A DNA stretch of 64,000 nucleotides from Pectobacterium aroidearum (GCF_041228105.1 NZ_CP166097.1:4402001-4466000); one strand, 5' to 3'. Numbered from the stretch's first letter, positions 21,522-31,876 are shown. Notes: generated by a model not told the origin, from the letters alone. A program made the numbers and translations.

Positions 21522-22823
21522 ATGCGTAAAATCAAAGGATTACGCTGGTATATGATCGGCCTGGTGACCATTGGCACCGTGCTGGGATACCTGACGCGTA
21601 ATGCAATTTCTGTTGCAGCCCCGACGCTACAGGATCAATTGCACATCACCACACAGCAATATTCTTACATCGTTGCTGCCTATTCAGCTTGTTATACCAT
21701 TATGCAACCCATCGCCGGCTATGTGCTGGATCTGCTGGGTACCAAAATCGGCTATGCCATGTTCGCCATTCTGTGGGCAGTTTTCTGTATGGGGACCGCG
21801 CTGGCCAACAGTTGGGGAGGATTAGCGATCGCCCGCGGCGCGGTCGGTATGGCGGAAGCAGCGATGATCCCTGCAGGCCTGAAAGCCAGTAGCGAATGGT
21901 TCCCGGCAAAAGAGCGTTCTGTTGCCGTCGGCTATTTCAATGTCGGGTCATCCATTGGCGCGATGGTTGCTCCACCGCTGGTCGTTTGGGCTATTGTGGC
22001 GCACAGTTGGGAAATGGCGTTTATCATTACCGGTGTACTGAGCCTGATCTGGGCTATCTGCTGGCTCGTTTTCTATAAACACCCGAAAGATCAGAAGAAA
22101 CTCAGCGACGAAGAGCGTGACTACATTCTTAGCGGACAGGAAGCGCAACACCAAACCAATAATGCGAAGAAAATGTCTGCCTGGCAGATCCTGCGTAACC
22201 GCCAATTCTGGGGTATTGCGCTGCCACGTTTCCTGGCTGAACCGGCCTGGGGAACATTCAACGCCTGGATCCCGCTATTCATGTTTAAAGCCTATGGCTT
22301 TAATCTGAAAGAAATCGCCATGTTCGCCTGGATGCCGATGCTGTTCGCCGATATCGGCTGTATCCTCGGCGGCTATCTGCCGATGCTGTTCCAGAAATAT
22401 TTCAAAGTGAACCTGATCGTTTCCCGCAAGATGGTGGTCACCATGGGTGCGGTTCTAATGATTGGCCCCGGTATGATCGGACTGTTCACCAGCCCTTATG
22501 TTGCCATCGCGCTGCTGTGCGTCGGCGGTTTCGCGCACCAGTCGCTGTCCGGCGCGCTGATTACCCTGTCATCCGACGTATTTGGCCGTAATGAAGTCGC
22601 CACAGCAAACGGTTTAACCGGTATGGCTGCCTGGATGGCGAGCACCATGTTTGCCCTGGTGGTCGGTGCATTGGCCGATACGATGGGCTTCAGCCCACTG
22701 TTTGCCGCACTGGCGGTGTTTGACCTGTTAGGCGCTGTCGTCATCTGGACGGTGTTGAAAAACCAACCCGCTTCAGAAGTCGCCGCCGCAGCTGAAACAT
22801 TGAAAGAAGCCAACCAGCACTGA
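21522..22823 (+). CDS. exuT: Hexuronate transporter (MFS)
   Basis: Proton-coupled importer of D-galacturonate and D-glucuronate, anion:cation symporter branch of the major facilitator superfamily. 433 aa with twelve predicted helices. The N-terminus (MRKIKGLRWYMIGLV) and the sequence GYLTRNAISVAAPTL are typical of ExuT. A GGAGAGAAA ribosome site precedes the ATG. It is divergent from uxaCBA and followed by its regulator exuR. Confidence 0.96.
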   Translation: MRKIKGLRWYMIGLVTIGTVLGYLTRNAISVAAPTLQDQLHITTQQYSYIVAAYSACYTIMQPIAGYVLDLLGTKIGYAMFAILWAVFCMGTALANSWGGLAIARGAVGMAEAAMIPAGLKASSEWFPAKERSVAVGYFNVGSSIGAMVAPPLVVWAIVAHSWEMAFIITGVLSLIWAICWLVFYKHPKDQKKLSDEERDYILSGQEAQHQTNNAKKMSAWQILRNRQFWGIALPRFLAEPAWGTFNAWIPLFMFKAYGFNLKEIAMFAWMPMLFADIGCILGGYLPMLFQKYFKVNLIVSRKMVVTMGAVLMIGPGMIGLFTSPYVAIALLCVGGFAHQSLSGALITLSSDVFGRNEVATANGLTGMAAWMASTMFALVVGALADTMGFSPLFAALAVFDLLGAVVIWTVLKNQPASEVAAAAETLKEANQH

Positions 22824-22932
22824 TAATCCCTGCATTATCCTGACTCATCCGGTATGATCTGATACCGGGTGAGCCACCTCCCAGTAACACATTGTAATAA
22901 CTGTGACCACAACATTGGTTGCTGCTATGATT

Positions 22933-22951
22933 AAGTGGTATAACAAATCAT
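22933..22951 (+). promoter_or_regulatory. ExuR-like operator (exuR side)
   Basis: AAGTGGTATAACAAATCAT lies about 80 nt before the exuR start and closely matches the site upstream of exuT. It suggests autoregulation of exuR. Confidence 0.65.
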
Positions 22952-23029
22952 CCCTCAAAGATTAACGAGATAGACACTCAGGCCCTGACGTGGCACATGG
23001 ACCGTCATCTATCGAGAGTAGACATCATC

Positions 23030-23806
23030 ATGGCACTCACTGAACCCCGACGGCTATACCAGCAGTTAGCCGCAGAATTAAAACAGCGTATCGAAAGCGG
23101 TATGTACCAGGTCGGCGAAAAATTACCGGCAGAACGCTATATTTCTGAAGAAATGAACGTCAGCCGCACCGTAGTGCGTGAAGCTATTATTATGCTGGAA
23201 GTCGAAGGGTACGTTGAAGTACGCAAGGGTTCAGGCATTCACGTCATTTCCAACCAGCAGAAAAACCCGTTCATTAATAGCGGCGATATTGAATTCGTCG
23301 CGGCTGGTCCGTTCGAACTGCTTCAGGCACGCCAACTCATTGAAAGCAACATTGCTGAATTTGCCGCTACGCAGGTAACCCGTCAGGACATCATCCAACT
23401 GATGGAAATTCAGGAGTATGCACGTCAGGAAGATCGCTTCCGTGACTCTCAGTGGGATCTGAAATTCCACGTTCAGGTCGCGCTGGCAACACAAAATTCC
23501 GCGATGGCGACCATCGTCGAAAAAATGTGGAGCCAACGGATCCACAATCCCTACTGGCGCAAACTGCATGAGCACATTGACGACAAGTCGATAGAAAGCT
23601 GGTGCGAAGAGCACGACCGCATCCTTAAGGCGCTGATTCGCAAAGATCCTTACGCCGCCAAGCTGGCGATGTGGCAACATCTGGAAAACACCAAGCAGAT
23701 GCTGTTTCGCGCCACGACAGACGATTTCGAGTTTAACGTCGATCGCTATATGTTCGCCGAAAACCCGGTCGTGCACCTCGACCAGATACACGCGGGTAAA
23801 TCCTAA
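23030..23806 (+). CDS. exuR: Hexuronate regulon repressor
   Basis: GntR-family (FadR subfamily) repressor of the galacturonate/glucuronate genes. An N-terminal winged helix (about 1-75, with the recognition region [16 protein letters not shown]) is followed by an all-helical effector domain with conserved His and Asp ligands ([18 protein letters not shown]). The open frame begins at 22997, but the ATG at 23030 ([13 protein letters not shown]) aligns with the E. coli start, giving 258 aa. Confidence 0.96.
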   Translation: MALTEPRRLYQQLAAELKQRIESGMYQVGEKLPAERYISEEMNVSRTVVREAIIMLEVEGYVEVRKGSGIHVISNQQKNPFINSGDIEFVAAGPFELLQARQLIESNIAEFAATQVTRQDIIQLMEIQEYARQEDRFRDSQWDLKFHVQVALATQNSAMATIVEKMWSQRIHNPYWRKLHEHIDDKSIESWCEEHDRILKALIRKDPYAAKLAMWQHLENTKQMLFRATTDDFEFNVDRYMFAENPVVHLDQIHAGKS

Positions 23807-23819
23807 TTGCGTTTTTTTG

Positions 23820-23852
23820 CCCCTTGTTTTGAACGAGGGGTAATATTTTGGA
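23820..23852 (+). terminator. Terminator after exuR
   Basis: CCCCTTGTT and AACGAGGGG form a stem 14 nt after the exuR stop, followed by TAATATTTT. Confidence 0.65.
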
Positions 23853-24943
<1,091 letters not shown>

Positions 24944-24945
24944 CC

Positions 24946-25341
24946 GTGTCAATCCGTTGGTTATTCCCAAAACTCACCCCCAGAAAAGTAGCTCGCATAC
25001 TGATATTGCTTGCCCTGCCAATTATCGCATTGACGCAGTCCCAGTCGCTGCGTCATTCCCAGGATGATGCGATGCTGCATATCAAGCCTTATGATGGCGC
25101 CGCGCTGCCAGATGGCTTTTACGTGTATCAGCGTCTTAATGAAAAAGGGATTGCGATCAAAAGCATTACACCAGAGCAAGATAGCCTGATCGTCCGTCTT
25201 GCCTCACCAGAACAGAGTATTGCTGCCAGAGATGTCCTGCGTTTGTCTCTGCCTAAAGTCACCATTACCGCGCAACAAGCGACAACCCCGACACCGTTCT
25301 GGCAGCAGAAACTGACACAGAAACAATCCAAACTGGGGTGA
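24946..25341 (+). CDS. mzrA: EnvZ/OmpR modulator MzrA
   Basis: Small single-span inner membrane protein (131 aa, GTG start) that in E. coli contacts EnvZ and raises OmpR phosphorylation. One membrane helix is seen near residues 15-30 (ILILLALPIIALT), then a periplasmic domain. It starts two nt after yqjA, indicating translational coupling. Identity rests on length, topology and the conserved yqjA-yqjB order. Confidence 0.88.
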   Translation: MSIRWLFPKLTPRKVARILILLALPIIALTQSQSLRHSQDDAMLHIKPYDGAALPDGFYVYQRLNEKGIAIKSITPEQDSLIVRLASPEQSIAARDVLRLSLPKVTITAQQATTPTPFWQQKLTQKQSKLG

Positions 25342-25346
25342 CAAAT

Positions 25347-25736
25347 ATGAAACTATCTTCATCTGTTCTTGCATTATCTGTCCTGCTTTCCGGCCACGTA
25401 CTGGCGAATACCGCCAATCAGGTGGAAACCTGTCAGCAAAAAGCGCAGGACATTCAGCGCCAAATCGATGAAGCGCGTAAACATGGTAATCAGAACCGTA
25501 TCAATGGATTAGAGAAAGCTCTGGACGGCGTGAAAACCCACTGTACGGATGCAGGGCTGGCAGAGAAACGTCAGGAAGCGATTGCAGAAAAACGTAAAGA
25601 CGTCGCGGAACGGCAGCAGGAACTGAACGAAAGCCGGCAGAAAGGGGATGACGCCGAGAAAATCCTCAAGCGCGAAAGAAAGCTGGCTGAAGCCGAGCAG
25701 GAATTACGCGCTGCGGAACGTGCCGCATCGCAATAA
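25347..25736 (+). CDS. yqjC: DUF1090 periplasmic protein YqjC
   Basis: Secreted helical protein of 129 aa. The signal peptide (MKLSSSVLALSVLLSGHVLA, residues 1-20) is followed by a long Gln/Glu/Lys-rich coiled-coil region with two cysteines, one near CQQKAQD and one in KTHCTDAG. The DUF1090 family has no known function. The frame also has a GTG at 25338 overlapping the mzrA stop; the ATG at 25347, eight nt after GGGG, gives the proper signal peptide. Confidence 0.88.
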   Translation: MKLSSSVLALSVLLSGHVLANTANQVETCQQKAQDIQRQIDEARKHGNQNRINGLEKALDGVKTHCTDAGLAEKRQEAIAEKRKDVAERQQELNESRQKGDDAEKILKRERKLAEAEQELRAAERAASQ

Positions 25737-25912
25737 CCCATCACTATATTGTCCCTATAAAACACACAGCAATTGTTCACTTTATAATCAAAAAACAAAT
25801 CACTAAAATTTACAGTGAGTTATCAGAATTGTCCGTACTCATTTTGGGCGGCATAAATTTCAGCTTCAGCTATAGTTAACACTCAGGTTTATAAACATGA
25901 AGGGTTATTAAT

Positions 25913-26218
25913 ATGGCTAAAGATCAAAATTCTGAGTACCTACGCGCCGAATTGAAATCACTGGCGGATACGCTGGAAGAAGTATTAAGCACCTCCAGCG
26001 ATAAATCTAAAGCAGAACTCGACAAGCTGCGCAATAAGGCAGAAAGCGCGCTGAAAGAAACCCGCAATCGTCTGAGCGATACCGGCGAGCGTATCGCTTC
26101 CCACACGAAAGAAGCAGTTGAATCTGCGGACGACTATGTACGCCAGAACCCGTGGACCGGTGTCGGTATTGGTGCCGCTGTCGGTGTCGTGCTTGGCGTC
26201 CTGCTGTCTCGTCGCTAA
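25913..26218 (+). CDS. yqjD: ElaB/YqjD-family ribosome-associated membrane protein
   Basis: A 101-aa DUF883 protein: an amphipathic helical N-terminal part (about 1-75) and a C-terminal membrane helix with GxxxG-like glycines (VGIGAAVGVVLGVLL). In E. coli YqjD, ElaB and YgaM are C-tail anchored and bind ribosomes in stationary phase. It starts the yqjD-yqjE-yqjK group, 13 nt before yqjE. Confidence 0.92.
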   Translation: MAKDQNSEYLRAELKSLADTLEEVLSTSSDKSKAELDKLRNKAESALKETRNRLSDTGERIASHTKEAVESADDYVRQNPWTGVGIGAAVGVVLGVLLSRR

Positions 26219-26231
26219 TTAGCGGATCGTT

Positions 26232-26627
26232 ATGACGGATAAATCACAACAAGGCCCCGCAAGCGGGGTCATGGCTTCTGCTCAGCGCATCATCTCCATT
26301 ATTGTCAGCATGGTAGAAAGCCGTGTCCGACTCGCAGTCATTGAATTAGAGGAAGAAAAAACCAATCTGATTCAGTTGCTGATGATGGTCGGTCTGACGC
26401 TGATTTTCGCCACTTTTGGCATTATGAGCCTGATTGCGCTCATCATCTGGGGCATCGATCCCCAGTATCGTCTCTTTGCTCTGGGGTGTATCACAGCCAC
26501 ATTACTTGGACTGGCGCTGATAGGTGGCGTCTGGACACTCCTGAAGGTACGTCGTTCCACCTTGCTCAAGGCAACACGTAAGGAGCTGGCGACCGACAGA
26601 TCGTTGCTGGAGGAGGATCCCAAATGA
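26232..26627 (+). CDS. yqjE: Phage holin-like family membrane protein YqjE
   Basis: A 131-aa inner membrane protein of the Actinobact/phage holin-like DUF1469 family. It has a cytoplasmic N-terminal helix and two membrane helices (LLMMVGLTLIFATFGIMSL and LGCITATLLGLALIGGVW). The function is unknown. It overlaps yqjK by four nt (ATGA), so the two are translationally coupled. Confidence 0.9.
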   Translation: MTDKSQQGPASGVMASAQRIISIIVSMVESRVRLAVIELEEEKTNLIQLLMMVGLTLIFATFGIMSLIALIIWGIDPQYRLFALGCITATLLGLALIGGVWTLLKVRRSTLLKATRKELATDRSLLEEDPK

Positions 26628-26914
26628 GCCAGCGTCAGCAGCGAGACAGAGAAAAAGCCCAGCTACTGCGCCGGATACAACAGCAGCGGCTGGATTTATC
26701 GGCAGGTAAGAAACACTGGCTGGATACCACCGCTCGTTACGATCGCGGCTGGCAAAGTCTGATGCAGTGGCGTAAATACTGGATCGTGGGCTCCAGCCTC
26801 GTCGCACTCTATGGCGTGCGCCATCCCAGCCGCATGATTCGCTGGGGACGCCGCCTCGTCGGGCTGTGGGGAACATTCAGACTCGTCCGCAAAACGTTTG
26901 ACTCACGTTCATAA
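26624..26914 (+). CDS. yqjK: YqjK-like protein
   Basis: A 96-aa basic protein with a helical N-terminus (RQQRDREKAQLLRRI) and one weak hydrophobic segment (YWIVGSSLVALYGV). It matches the YqjK family by length and by its position overlapping yqjE. Function unknown. Confidence 0.88.
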   Translation: MSQRQQRDREKAQLLRRIQQQRLDLSAGKKHWLDTTARYDRGWQSLMQWRKYWIVGSSLVALYGVRHPSRMIRWGRRLVGLWGTFRLVRKTFDSRS

Positions 26915-27187
26915 TCTTTCCTATCGCCTCGGCGTTCGGCCTTTCCCGTACGGCATCTTTCATCTCATTTTCTTCTAACGCGCTCACACCATTACAGCGC
27001 GTTCTCGTACATTTAACTAAACATCAATTTTTCTGAAATAAAAGAACAATTATACTCGCTGGTAGCGCAAATCATCTCTCTATACTATCTGCCCATAACC
27101 TGATGGCAGGCCAGGTTTTCAGACCACACCTGCTACAACAAACACAACAGGGCGACATAGCCCACGACAAAATTAATTGGAGAGATG

Positions 27188-27583
27188 ATGAAAAATTTAG
27201 AAAGCACTGCACTGCTGATTGCACGTATCTTAATGCCAATTCTGTTTATCGTTGCAGGTTACGGTAAGCTGGGTGATGCCTATGCAGGCACACAACAATA
27301 CATGCAGGCGATGGGCGTACCCACCTTCCTGCTGCCGCTGACAATTCTGCTGGAGTTGGGTGGTGGTCTGGCGGTGCTGTTCGGTCTGCTGACGCGTACC
27401 GTTGCACTGTTCACGGCGGGCTTTACACTGCTGACCGCACTGATTTTCCACTCTAACTTTGCGGAAGGTATGAACCAACTGATGTTCATGAAAAACCTGA
27501 CCATCGCTGGCGGCTACCTCCTGCTGGCTGTAACCGGTCCAGGCGCATTCAGCATCGATCGTCTGCTGGGCAAAAAGTGGTAA
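27188..27583 (+). CDS. yqjF: DoxX-family membrane protein YqjF
   Basis: A 131-aa protein with four membrane helices of the DoxX family (ARILMPILFIVAGYGKL, LPLTILLELGGGLAVLFG). In E. coli yqjF is induced by aromatic compounds under YhaJ control, and YhaJ is encoded nearby here. Two ATGs are adjacent; the second (27188) sits five nt after the GGAG site and is preferred. A terminator follows at 27634. Confidence 0.92.
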   Translation: MKNLESTALLIARILMPILFIVAGYGKLGDAYAGTQQYMQAMGVPTFLLPLTILLELGGGLAVLFGLLTRTVALFTAGFTLLTALIFHSNFAEGMNQLMFMKNLTIAGGYLLLAVTGPGAFSIDRLLGKKW

Positions 27584-27633
27584 GACGAGCCTTTTCCGGC
27601 CTGTACTACACTTAATAGTCGAATAATGAATTA

Positions 27634-27666
27634 GACGGCAAGCAAACAAGGCTTGCCGTCGTTTTA
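27634..27666 (+). terminator. Terminator after yqjF
   Basis: GACGGCAAG and CTTGCCGTC form a 9-bp stem followed by GTTTTAT. It lies between yqjF and yqjG. Confidence 0.85.
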
Positions 27667-27691
27667 TCATAACTCACTAACGGGAGGATTT

Positions 27692-28687
27692 ATGGGACAA
27701 CTGGTTGACGGCGTATGGCACAATACCTGGTATGAAACCAAATCTACCGGCGGTCACTTTAAGCGTTCAGAATCCGTATTTCGCAATTGGGTAACGCCCG
27801 ATGGCACCCCTGGCCTCACCGGCAAAGGTGGCTTTCCCGCTCAGTCCGGCCGTTATCATCTCTATGTTTCTCTCGCCTGCCCGTGGGCACACCGCACGCT
27901 ACTCATGCGACAGTTAAAAGGGTTAGAAGATCATATCGCCGTTTCGGTGGTTCATCCGCTCATGCTGGATCACGGCTGGACGTTCGGTACCGATTTTGAG
28001 GGGGCAACAGGAGACTCGCTCTATCAGCACGAATTCCTTTACCAACTCTACCTGCACGCCAAGCCAGACTACAGTGGTCGGGTGACCGTGCCAGTCCTGT
28101 GGGACACCGAGCAGCACACCATCGTCAGTAACGAATCCGCCGATATCATCCGTATGCTGAACAGCGCTTTTGACGGCGTGGGGGCAACAGCGGGAGACTA
28201 TTACCCGGAAGCGCTACGCGCTCAGATTGACGAGTTGAACGGCTGGATTTACGACAAGGTCAACAATGGCGTTTACAAAGCCGGTTTTGCGACGAGTCAG
28301 TCAGCTTATGATGAATCCGCAATGACCGTTTTCGCTGCGTTATCCGATCTGGAAGCCATATTGGCAAAACAGCGCTATCTGACTGGTGAGCAGTTAACCG
28401 AAGCCGATCTGCGGCTGTGGACGACGCTGATCCGTTTCGATCCGGTCTATCACACGCATTTTAAATGCGATAAATATCGCCTGAGCGACTATCCAAACCT
28501 GTTCGGCTTTCTGCGTGATATTTATCAAATGCCTGGCATCGCCGATACCGTCGATATGGCGCATATTCGTCACCATTACTACCGTAGCCACGGCACGATT
28601 AATCCACATGGTGTGATTTCGCTGGGCCCAGAGCAAGATCTGAACCAGCCTCATCAGCGTGATAAGACAGTGATCAGTTTATACTAA
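27692..28687 (+). CDS. yqjG: Glutathionyl-hydroquinone reductase
   Basis: Xi-class glutathione transferase that removes glutathione from glutathionyl-hydroquinones. The catalytic cysteine is in SLACPWAHRTLL, within the thioredoxin-like N-terminal domain. The helical C-terminal domain carries the YLTGEQLTEADLRLW block. The ATG at 27692 follows GGGAGG and gives 331 aa, near the E. coli length of 328. The frame upstream of it overlaps the yqjF terminator and is rejected. Confidence 0.95.
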   Translation: MGQLVDGVWHNTWYETKSTGGHFKRSESVFRNWVTPDGTPGLTGKGGFPAQSGRYHLYVSLACPWAHRTLLMRQLKGLEDHIAVSVVHPLMLDHGWTFGTDFEGATGDSLYQHEFLYQLYLHAKPDYSGRVTVPVLWDTEQHTIVSNESADIIRMLNSAFDGVGATAGDYYPEALRAQIDELNGWIYDKVNNGVYKAGFATSQSAYDESAMTVFAALSDLEAILAKQRYLTGEQLTEADLRLWTTLIRFDPVYHTHFKCDKYRLSDYPNLFGFLRDIYQMPGIADTVDMAHIRHHYYRSHGTINPHGVISLGPEQDLNQPHQRDKTVISLY

Positions 28688-28715
28688 GGCGTTGTCGATT
28701 AGCGATGAAGCACAA

Positions 28716-28740
28716 GGCAAGGTGTGGTTCGCACCTTGCC
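28716..28740. other. Hairpin between convergent yqjG and yhaJ
   Basis: GGCAAGGTG and CACCTTGCC form a perfect 9-bp stem in the short spacer between convergent genes. No T-tract follows on either strand. Confidence 0.5.
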
Positions 28741-28757
28741 GTAGCAAAGTGCGGGAT

Positions 28758-29666
28758 TTAGGGCTGGTTTAGCAGCTTCGGAATTTCACGCAGGAACCAG
28801 GACTTCGCCTCGCCCATGCTGTCTCGCCGCCACGCCATAATAATCTGGCTTTCCATTTGATGCTCCGGCCCAACGACCAGTAAACGCCCCTCGGCAATAT
28901 CTTGCGCCACCATTGGATAAGGCATGGTCGCGACGCCTAATCCCGCCAACAGCGCACGCCGCTTATCATCCAGAGAGCTCACCGTCAGACGCTGCTGTTT
29001 ATCCAACAGTTGCACGGTCAGTACCGGGCGCTCACGCGCCGTGTCCGCCACCGCAATCCCACGGTATTTCACTCGGGTCGCATCCGACAGCGGCTCAGGT
29101 TCCTGATGAATGGGGTGCTCAGGGCTGGCGACATACACATTATTCATCGTGTACAGCTTGCGGGTATTCATTTCGGAAGACGCACGAAAATGCATGTCCG
29201 GCGCAATCACGATATCGGCACGCCCTTGCTCAAGACGCTCCCACGCCCCCGCCAGCACTTCCGTCAGAATCGATACCTGCGTATTCGCTTTGAGCGCCAG
29301 TTTATCGATTAAGGGAAAAAGCCGCTGAGTCGGAATAAGCGCTTCCGTCACAATCGTCAGGTGTGTTTCCCAACCGCGCGCCAACGCTTCGGCATCCGTA
29401 GTGAGTTTATCCGCCGCTTCCAGCAGAATACGTCCGCGTTCCAGCAGCATTCGTCCGACATTCGTGAATTTAGTACGATGCCCGGAACGATCGAACAACA
29501 CCACATCTAGCTCTTCTTCCAGTTTTTGCATGGTATAGCTCAGCGCCGAAGGCACTCTACCCAGCTCGTCTGCCGCAGCGGCAAAGCTGCCGCGACGATC
29601 GATCGCATCCATAACCCTCAAGGCTTCCAGCGTCAAAGCTCGTTCTTTCGCCATCTTCGTACTCAT
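28758..29666 (-). CDS. yhaJ: LysR-family regulator YhaJ
   Basis: LysR-type transcription factor of 302 aa. An N-terminal winged helix-turn-helix (about 10-70, FAAAADELGRVPSALSYTMQKLEEELDV) precedes a substrate-binding effector domain. In E. coli YhaJ activates yqjF in response to aromatic breakdown products such as those of 2,4-dinitrotoluene, and has been linked to virulence control in pathogenic strains. It is divergent from yhaK. Confidence 0.92.
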   Translation of the reverse strand: MSTKMAKERALTLEALRVMDAIDRRGSFAAAADELGRVPSALSYTMQKLEEELDVVLFDRSGHRTKFTNVGRMLLERGRILLEAADKLTTDAEALARGWETHLTIVTEALIPTQRLFPLIDKLALKANTQVSILTEVLAGAWERLEQGRADIVIAPDMHFRASSEMNTRKLYTMNNVYVASPEHPIHQEPEPLSDATRVKYRGIAVADTARERPVLTVQLLDKQQRLTVSSLDDKRRALLAGLGVATMPYPMVAQDIAEGRLLVVGPEHQMESQIIMAWRRDSMGEAKSWFLREIPKLLNQP

Positions 29667-29766
29667 TCAGGAATTTTGAATATACCCACCAGATTAACTA
29701 GCTAACAATCCAACGTCCACACAATTACTATCGGTTTAAGAAATTATTATCTGGGGGATAAAGATT

Positions 29767-30465
29767 ATGATCACACGAAGAGCAGCGGGGCAATGCGGCC
29801 AGGCCGACTATGGCTGGTTGCAGGCACGCTACACCTTCTCTTTTGGTCACTATTTTGACCCACAGTTGTTGGGCTACGCTTCTCTACGCGTGCTCAATCA
29901 GGAAGTATTGGCACCGGGGGCATCGTTCCAGCCACGAACCTATCCACGGGTCGATATCCTGAACATTATTCTTCAGGGTGAAGCAGAATACCGCGATAGT
30001 AACGGTTGCCACATTCAGGCCAAAGCCGGAGATGTGCTGCTGCTCGCCACTCAGCCAAACGTCAGCTATAGCGAACATAATACCAGCGCCAGTAAACCGC
30101 TGACGCGGCTGCAATTATGGCTAAACGCCTGTCAGACTCGAGAGAACAGTCCGTTACAGCGTATGGAATTGGATTCATCCAGCCATACTCTGCTTGCGTC
30201 GCCGGAAGGTGAACACACCAGTCTGCAACTGCGCCAGCAGGTTTGGATCCACCATGTCGATCTCCAGCAGAATGAGCAAAGCACGATCGCGCTGCAGGGA
30301 AATCAGGCATACCTCCAACTGATTCACGGTTCAATGGTGGTAAAAGGCAATCAGAGCAGTGAAGCCCTACACTGTGGCGACGGCGCCTTTATCAAAGAAG
30401 AAACAACGTTGACGCTACGGGCAGAATCGCCTTTGCGTGCGCTGCTCATCGATCTGGTCGTCTAG
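29767..30465 (+). CDS. yhaK: Pirin-family protein YhaK
   Basis: Cupin-fold protein of 232 aa with the pirin signature. The N-terminal barrel carries SFGHYFDP and PRTYPRVDILNIILQGE. In E. coli YhaK is described as a redox-sensitive pirin-like protein. It is divergent from yhaJ (100-nt spacer), as in E. coli. A terminator follows at 30491. Confidence 0.92.
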   Translation: MITRRAAGQCGQADYGWLQARYTFSFGHYFDPQLLGYASLRVLNQEVLAPGASFQPRTYPRVDILNIILQGEAEYRDSNGCHIQAKAGDVLLLATQPNVSYSEHNTSASKPLTRLQLWLNACQTRENSPLQRMELDSSSHTLLASPEGEHTSLQLRQQVWIHHVDLQQNEQSTIALQGNQAYLQLIHGSMVVKGNQSSEALHCGDGAFIKEETTLTLRAESPLRALLIDLVV

Positions 30466-30490
30466 ATCTTCTGTCCGTTGTTTTATCAGG

Positions 30491-30518
30491 AAAACGCCGC
30501 CAGTTCGGCGTTTTTATT
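30491..30518 (+). terminator. Terminator after yhaK
   Basis: AACGCCG and CGGCGTT form a stem followed by TTTATT, 26 nt after the yhaK stop. Confidence 0.8.
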
Positions 30519-30565
30519 CAGCCGTGGTAAGATATCCGTCTTGTTCCTCAATGCGTCAGGGTGAT

Positions 30566-31081
30566 ATGACAATGGATTCAACCAAACAGGACAAACTTCT
30601 TGCCCAGGCTGAACAGATTTGTCAGCAGCGCGCTGTGCGTCTAACGCCACAGCGGTTAGAGGTTTTACGCCTTATGGCACAGCAGTCAGGTGCTATCAGC
30701 GCTTATGACCTGCTGGATCTGCTGCGAGTTTCCGAGCCCCAGGCCAAACCGCCGACCGTCTATCGCGCGCTGGATTTTCTGCTGGAACAAGGCTTCATTC
30801 ATCGAGTCGAATCAAACAACAGCTACGTGCTGTGTCACCATATCGAAGACCACAGCCATACGTCTGCCCTTTTCATCTGTGACCGCTGCGGACAGGTTAC
30901 GGAACGTCAAACCGAAGGGGTGGAAGAAACATTACGTAGCCTGGCACAGCAGTCGGGATTTACGCTGCGCCACAGCGTTGTGGAAGCGCACGGGCTGTGT
31001 GGAGGCTGTCAGGAAGTGGCATCATGCAAGCAGCCGGATCATTGCGATCACGACCATACGGTTCCGATTAAAAAACGCTAG
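30566..31081 (+). CDS. zur: Zinc uptake regulator Zur
   Basis: Fur-family repressor of zinc uptake genes. It has an N-terminal winged helix (RLTPQRLEVLRLMAQ, then PPTVYRALDFLLEQG) and a C-terminal dimer and metal domain with the structural zinc cysteines in FICDRCG and CGGC. A further C-terminal Cys/His stretch (CKQPDHCDHDH) is seen. The ATG at 30566 is five nt after CAGGG and gives 171 aa, the E. coli length; another ATG lies at 30572. The open frame from 30437 overlaps yhaK and is not the start. Confidence 0.95.
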   Translation: MTMDSTKQDKLLAQAEQICQQRAVRLTPQRLEVLRLMAQQSGAISAYDLLDLLRVSEPQAKPPTVYRALDFLLEQGFIHRVESNNSYVLCHHIEDHSHTSALFICDRCGQVTERQTEGVEETLRSLAQQSGFTLRHSVVEAHGLCGGCQEVASCKQPDHCDHDHTVPIKKR

Positions 31082-31124
31082 CGCTTATTGATGGGGCCTT
31101 CTGCCTGACAAGGTTTTTCTATAT

Positions 31125-31159
31125 AAAAAAAACGATAGCCCTCAGGGCTATCGTTTTTT
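31125..31159. terminator. Bidirectional terminator zur/yjbJ
   Basis: A symmetric palindrome: AAAAAACGATAGCCC and its complement around a short CTCA-type loop, with A-run before and T-run after. It serves both zur (plus) and the convergent yjbJ (minus). Confidence 0.9.
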
Positions 31160-31172
31160 AGCATCACGTTCA

Positions 31173-31382
31173 CTACCAGTGATATTTGTGATGCTCTTCC
31201 CAGTGTTTCACTTCTTTCTCTGCCGCTTCTTTTGCGTACCCGTAACGCTCCTGGATTCTCCCCACCAGTTGGTCACGCTTACCTTCGATGACCGTCAGAT
31301 CGTCATCCGTTAATTTGCCCCATTGCTCTTTCGCTTTACCTTTAAACTGTTTCCAGTTACCGCTGGCTTGGTCTTTATTCAT
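31173..31382 (-). CDS. yjbJ: CsbD-family stress protein YjbJ
   Basis: Small hydrophilic protein (69 aa) of the CsbD family (SGNWKQFKGKAKEQWGKL, DDDLTVIEGKRDQLVGRIQ). E. coli YjbJ is abundant in stationary phase, and CsbD proteins respond to general stress; the molecular role is not known. Its place between zur and lexA is conserved, but dinF, which lies between lexA and yjbJ in E. coli, is absent. Confidence 0.92.
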   Translation of the reverse strand: MNKDQASGNWKQFKGKAKEQWGKLTDDDLTVIEGKRDQLVGRIQERYGYAKEAAEKEVKHWEEHHKYHW

Positions 31383-31876
31383 CAGAATCTCCGTACCTTA
31401 GGTGTATTGCGCATAAATGAATCGTCACTACCGACGTAGGCGTCAGTCAGTGTCAGATAAATTGTTCAGTAAGCAGAGTCATCATTCTGTGAACCATCAC
31501 GGTGCTCTGCACCACTGCCCTTCCTCGATCTGCCAGGCTAACCTAAATGTGATGGCTAATGTTTAATGACTAAACGCTCAATCGAGATAAAAATGCTTAC
31601 CTTGATAAAAATTATAGTCGAATATTTTACTTAAAATTAAAAATAAGGAATCTGTAACTAGCGAAGGCGCCAAGAAAGGAAAAATGACCGTAAAAGTAAT
31701 GGAAAAACAGGCGGTAAGGGAGAGAAGAGAAAACACACGCGAAATGTAACGAAATATATACAACTAGCAGATTAACACGCGGGGCACTCACACATGAAGC
31801 AACTCACACATAAAGCGATTAACACAAAAACGTGATGCACTGACCCAGAAAGACGAGCAGTGCATCTCTATGACCG
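31383..31876. other. Intergenic region yjbJ-lexA (dinF absent)
   Basis: About 490 AT-rich nucleotides without a credible gene. A 61-codon minus-strand frame at 31578-31763 exists but has low-complexity hydrophobic content and no ribosome site. In E. coli dinF follows lexA here; no remnant of it is recognisable. Confidence 0.6.

Noticed and set aside
31578..31763. 61-codon hydrophobic minus-strand frame
   Set aside because: AT-rich spacer, no ribosome site, no family; likely chance.
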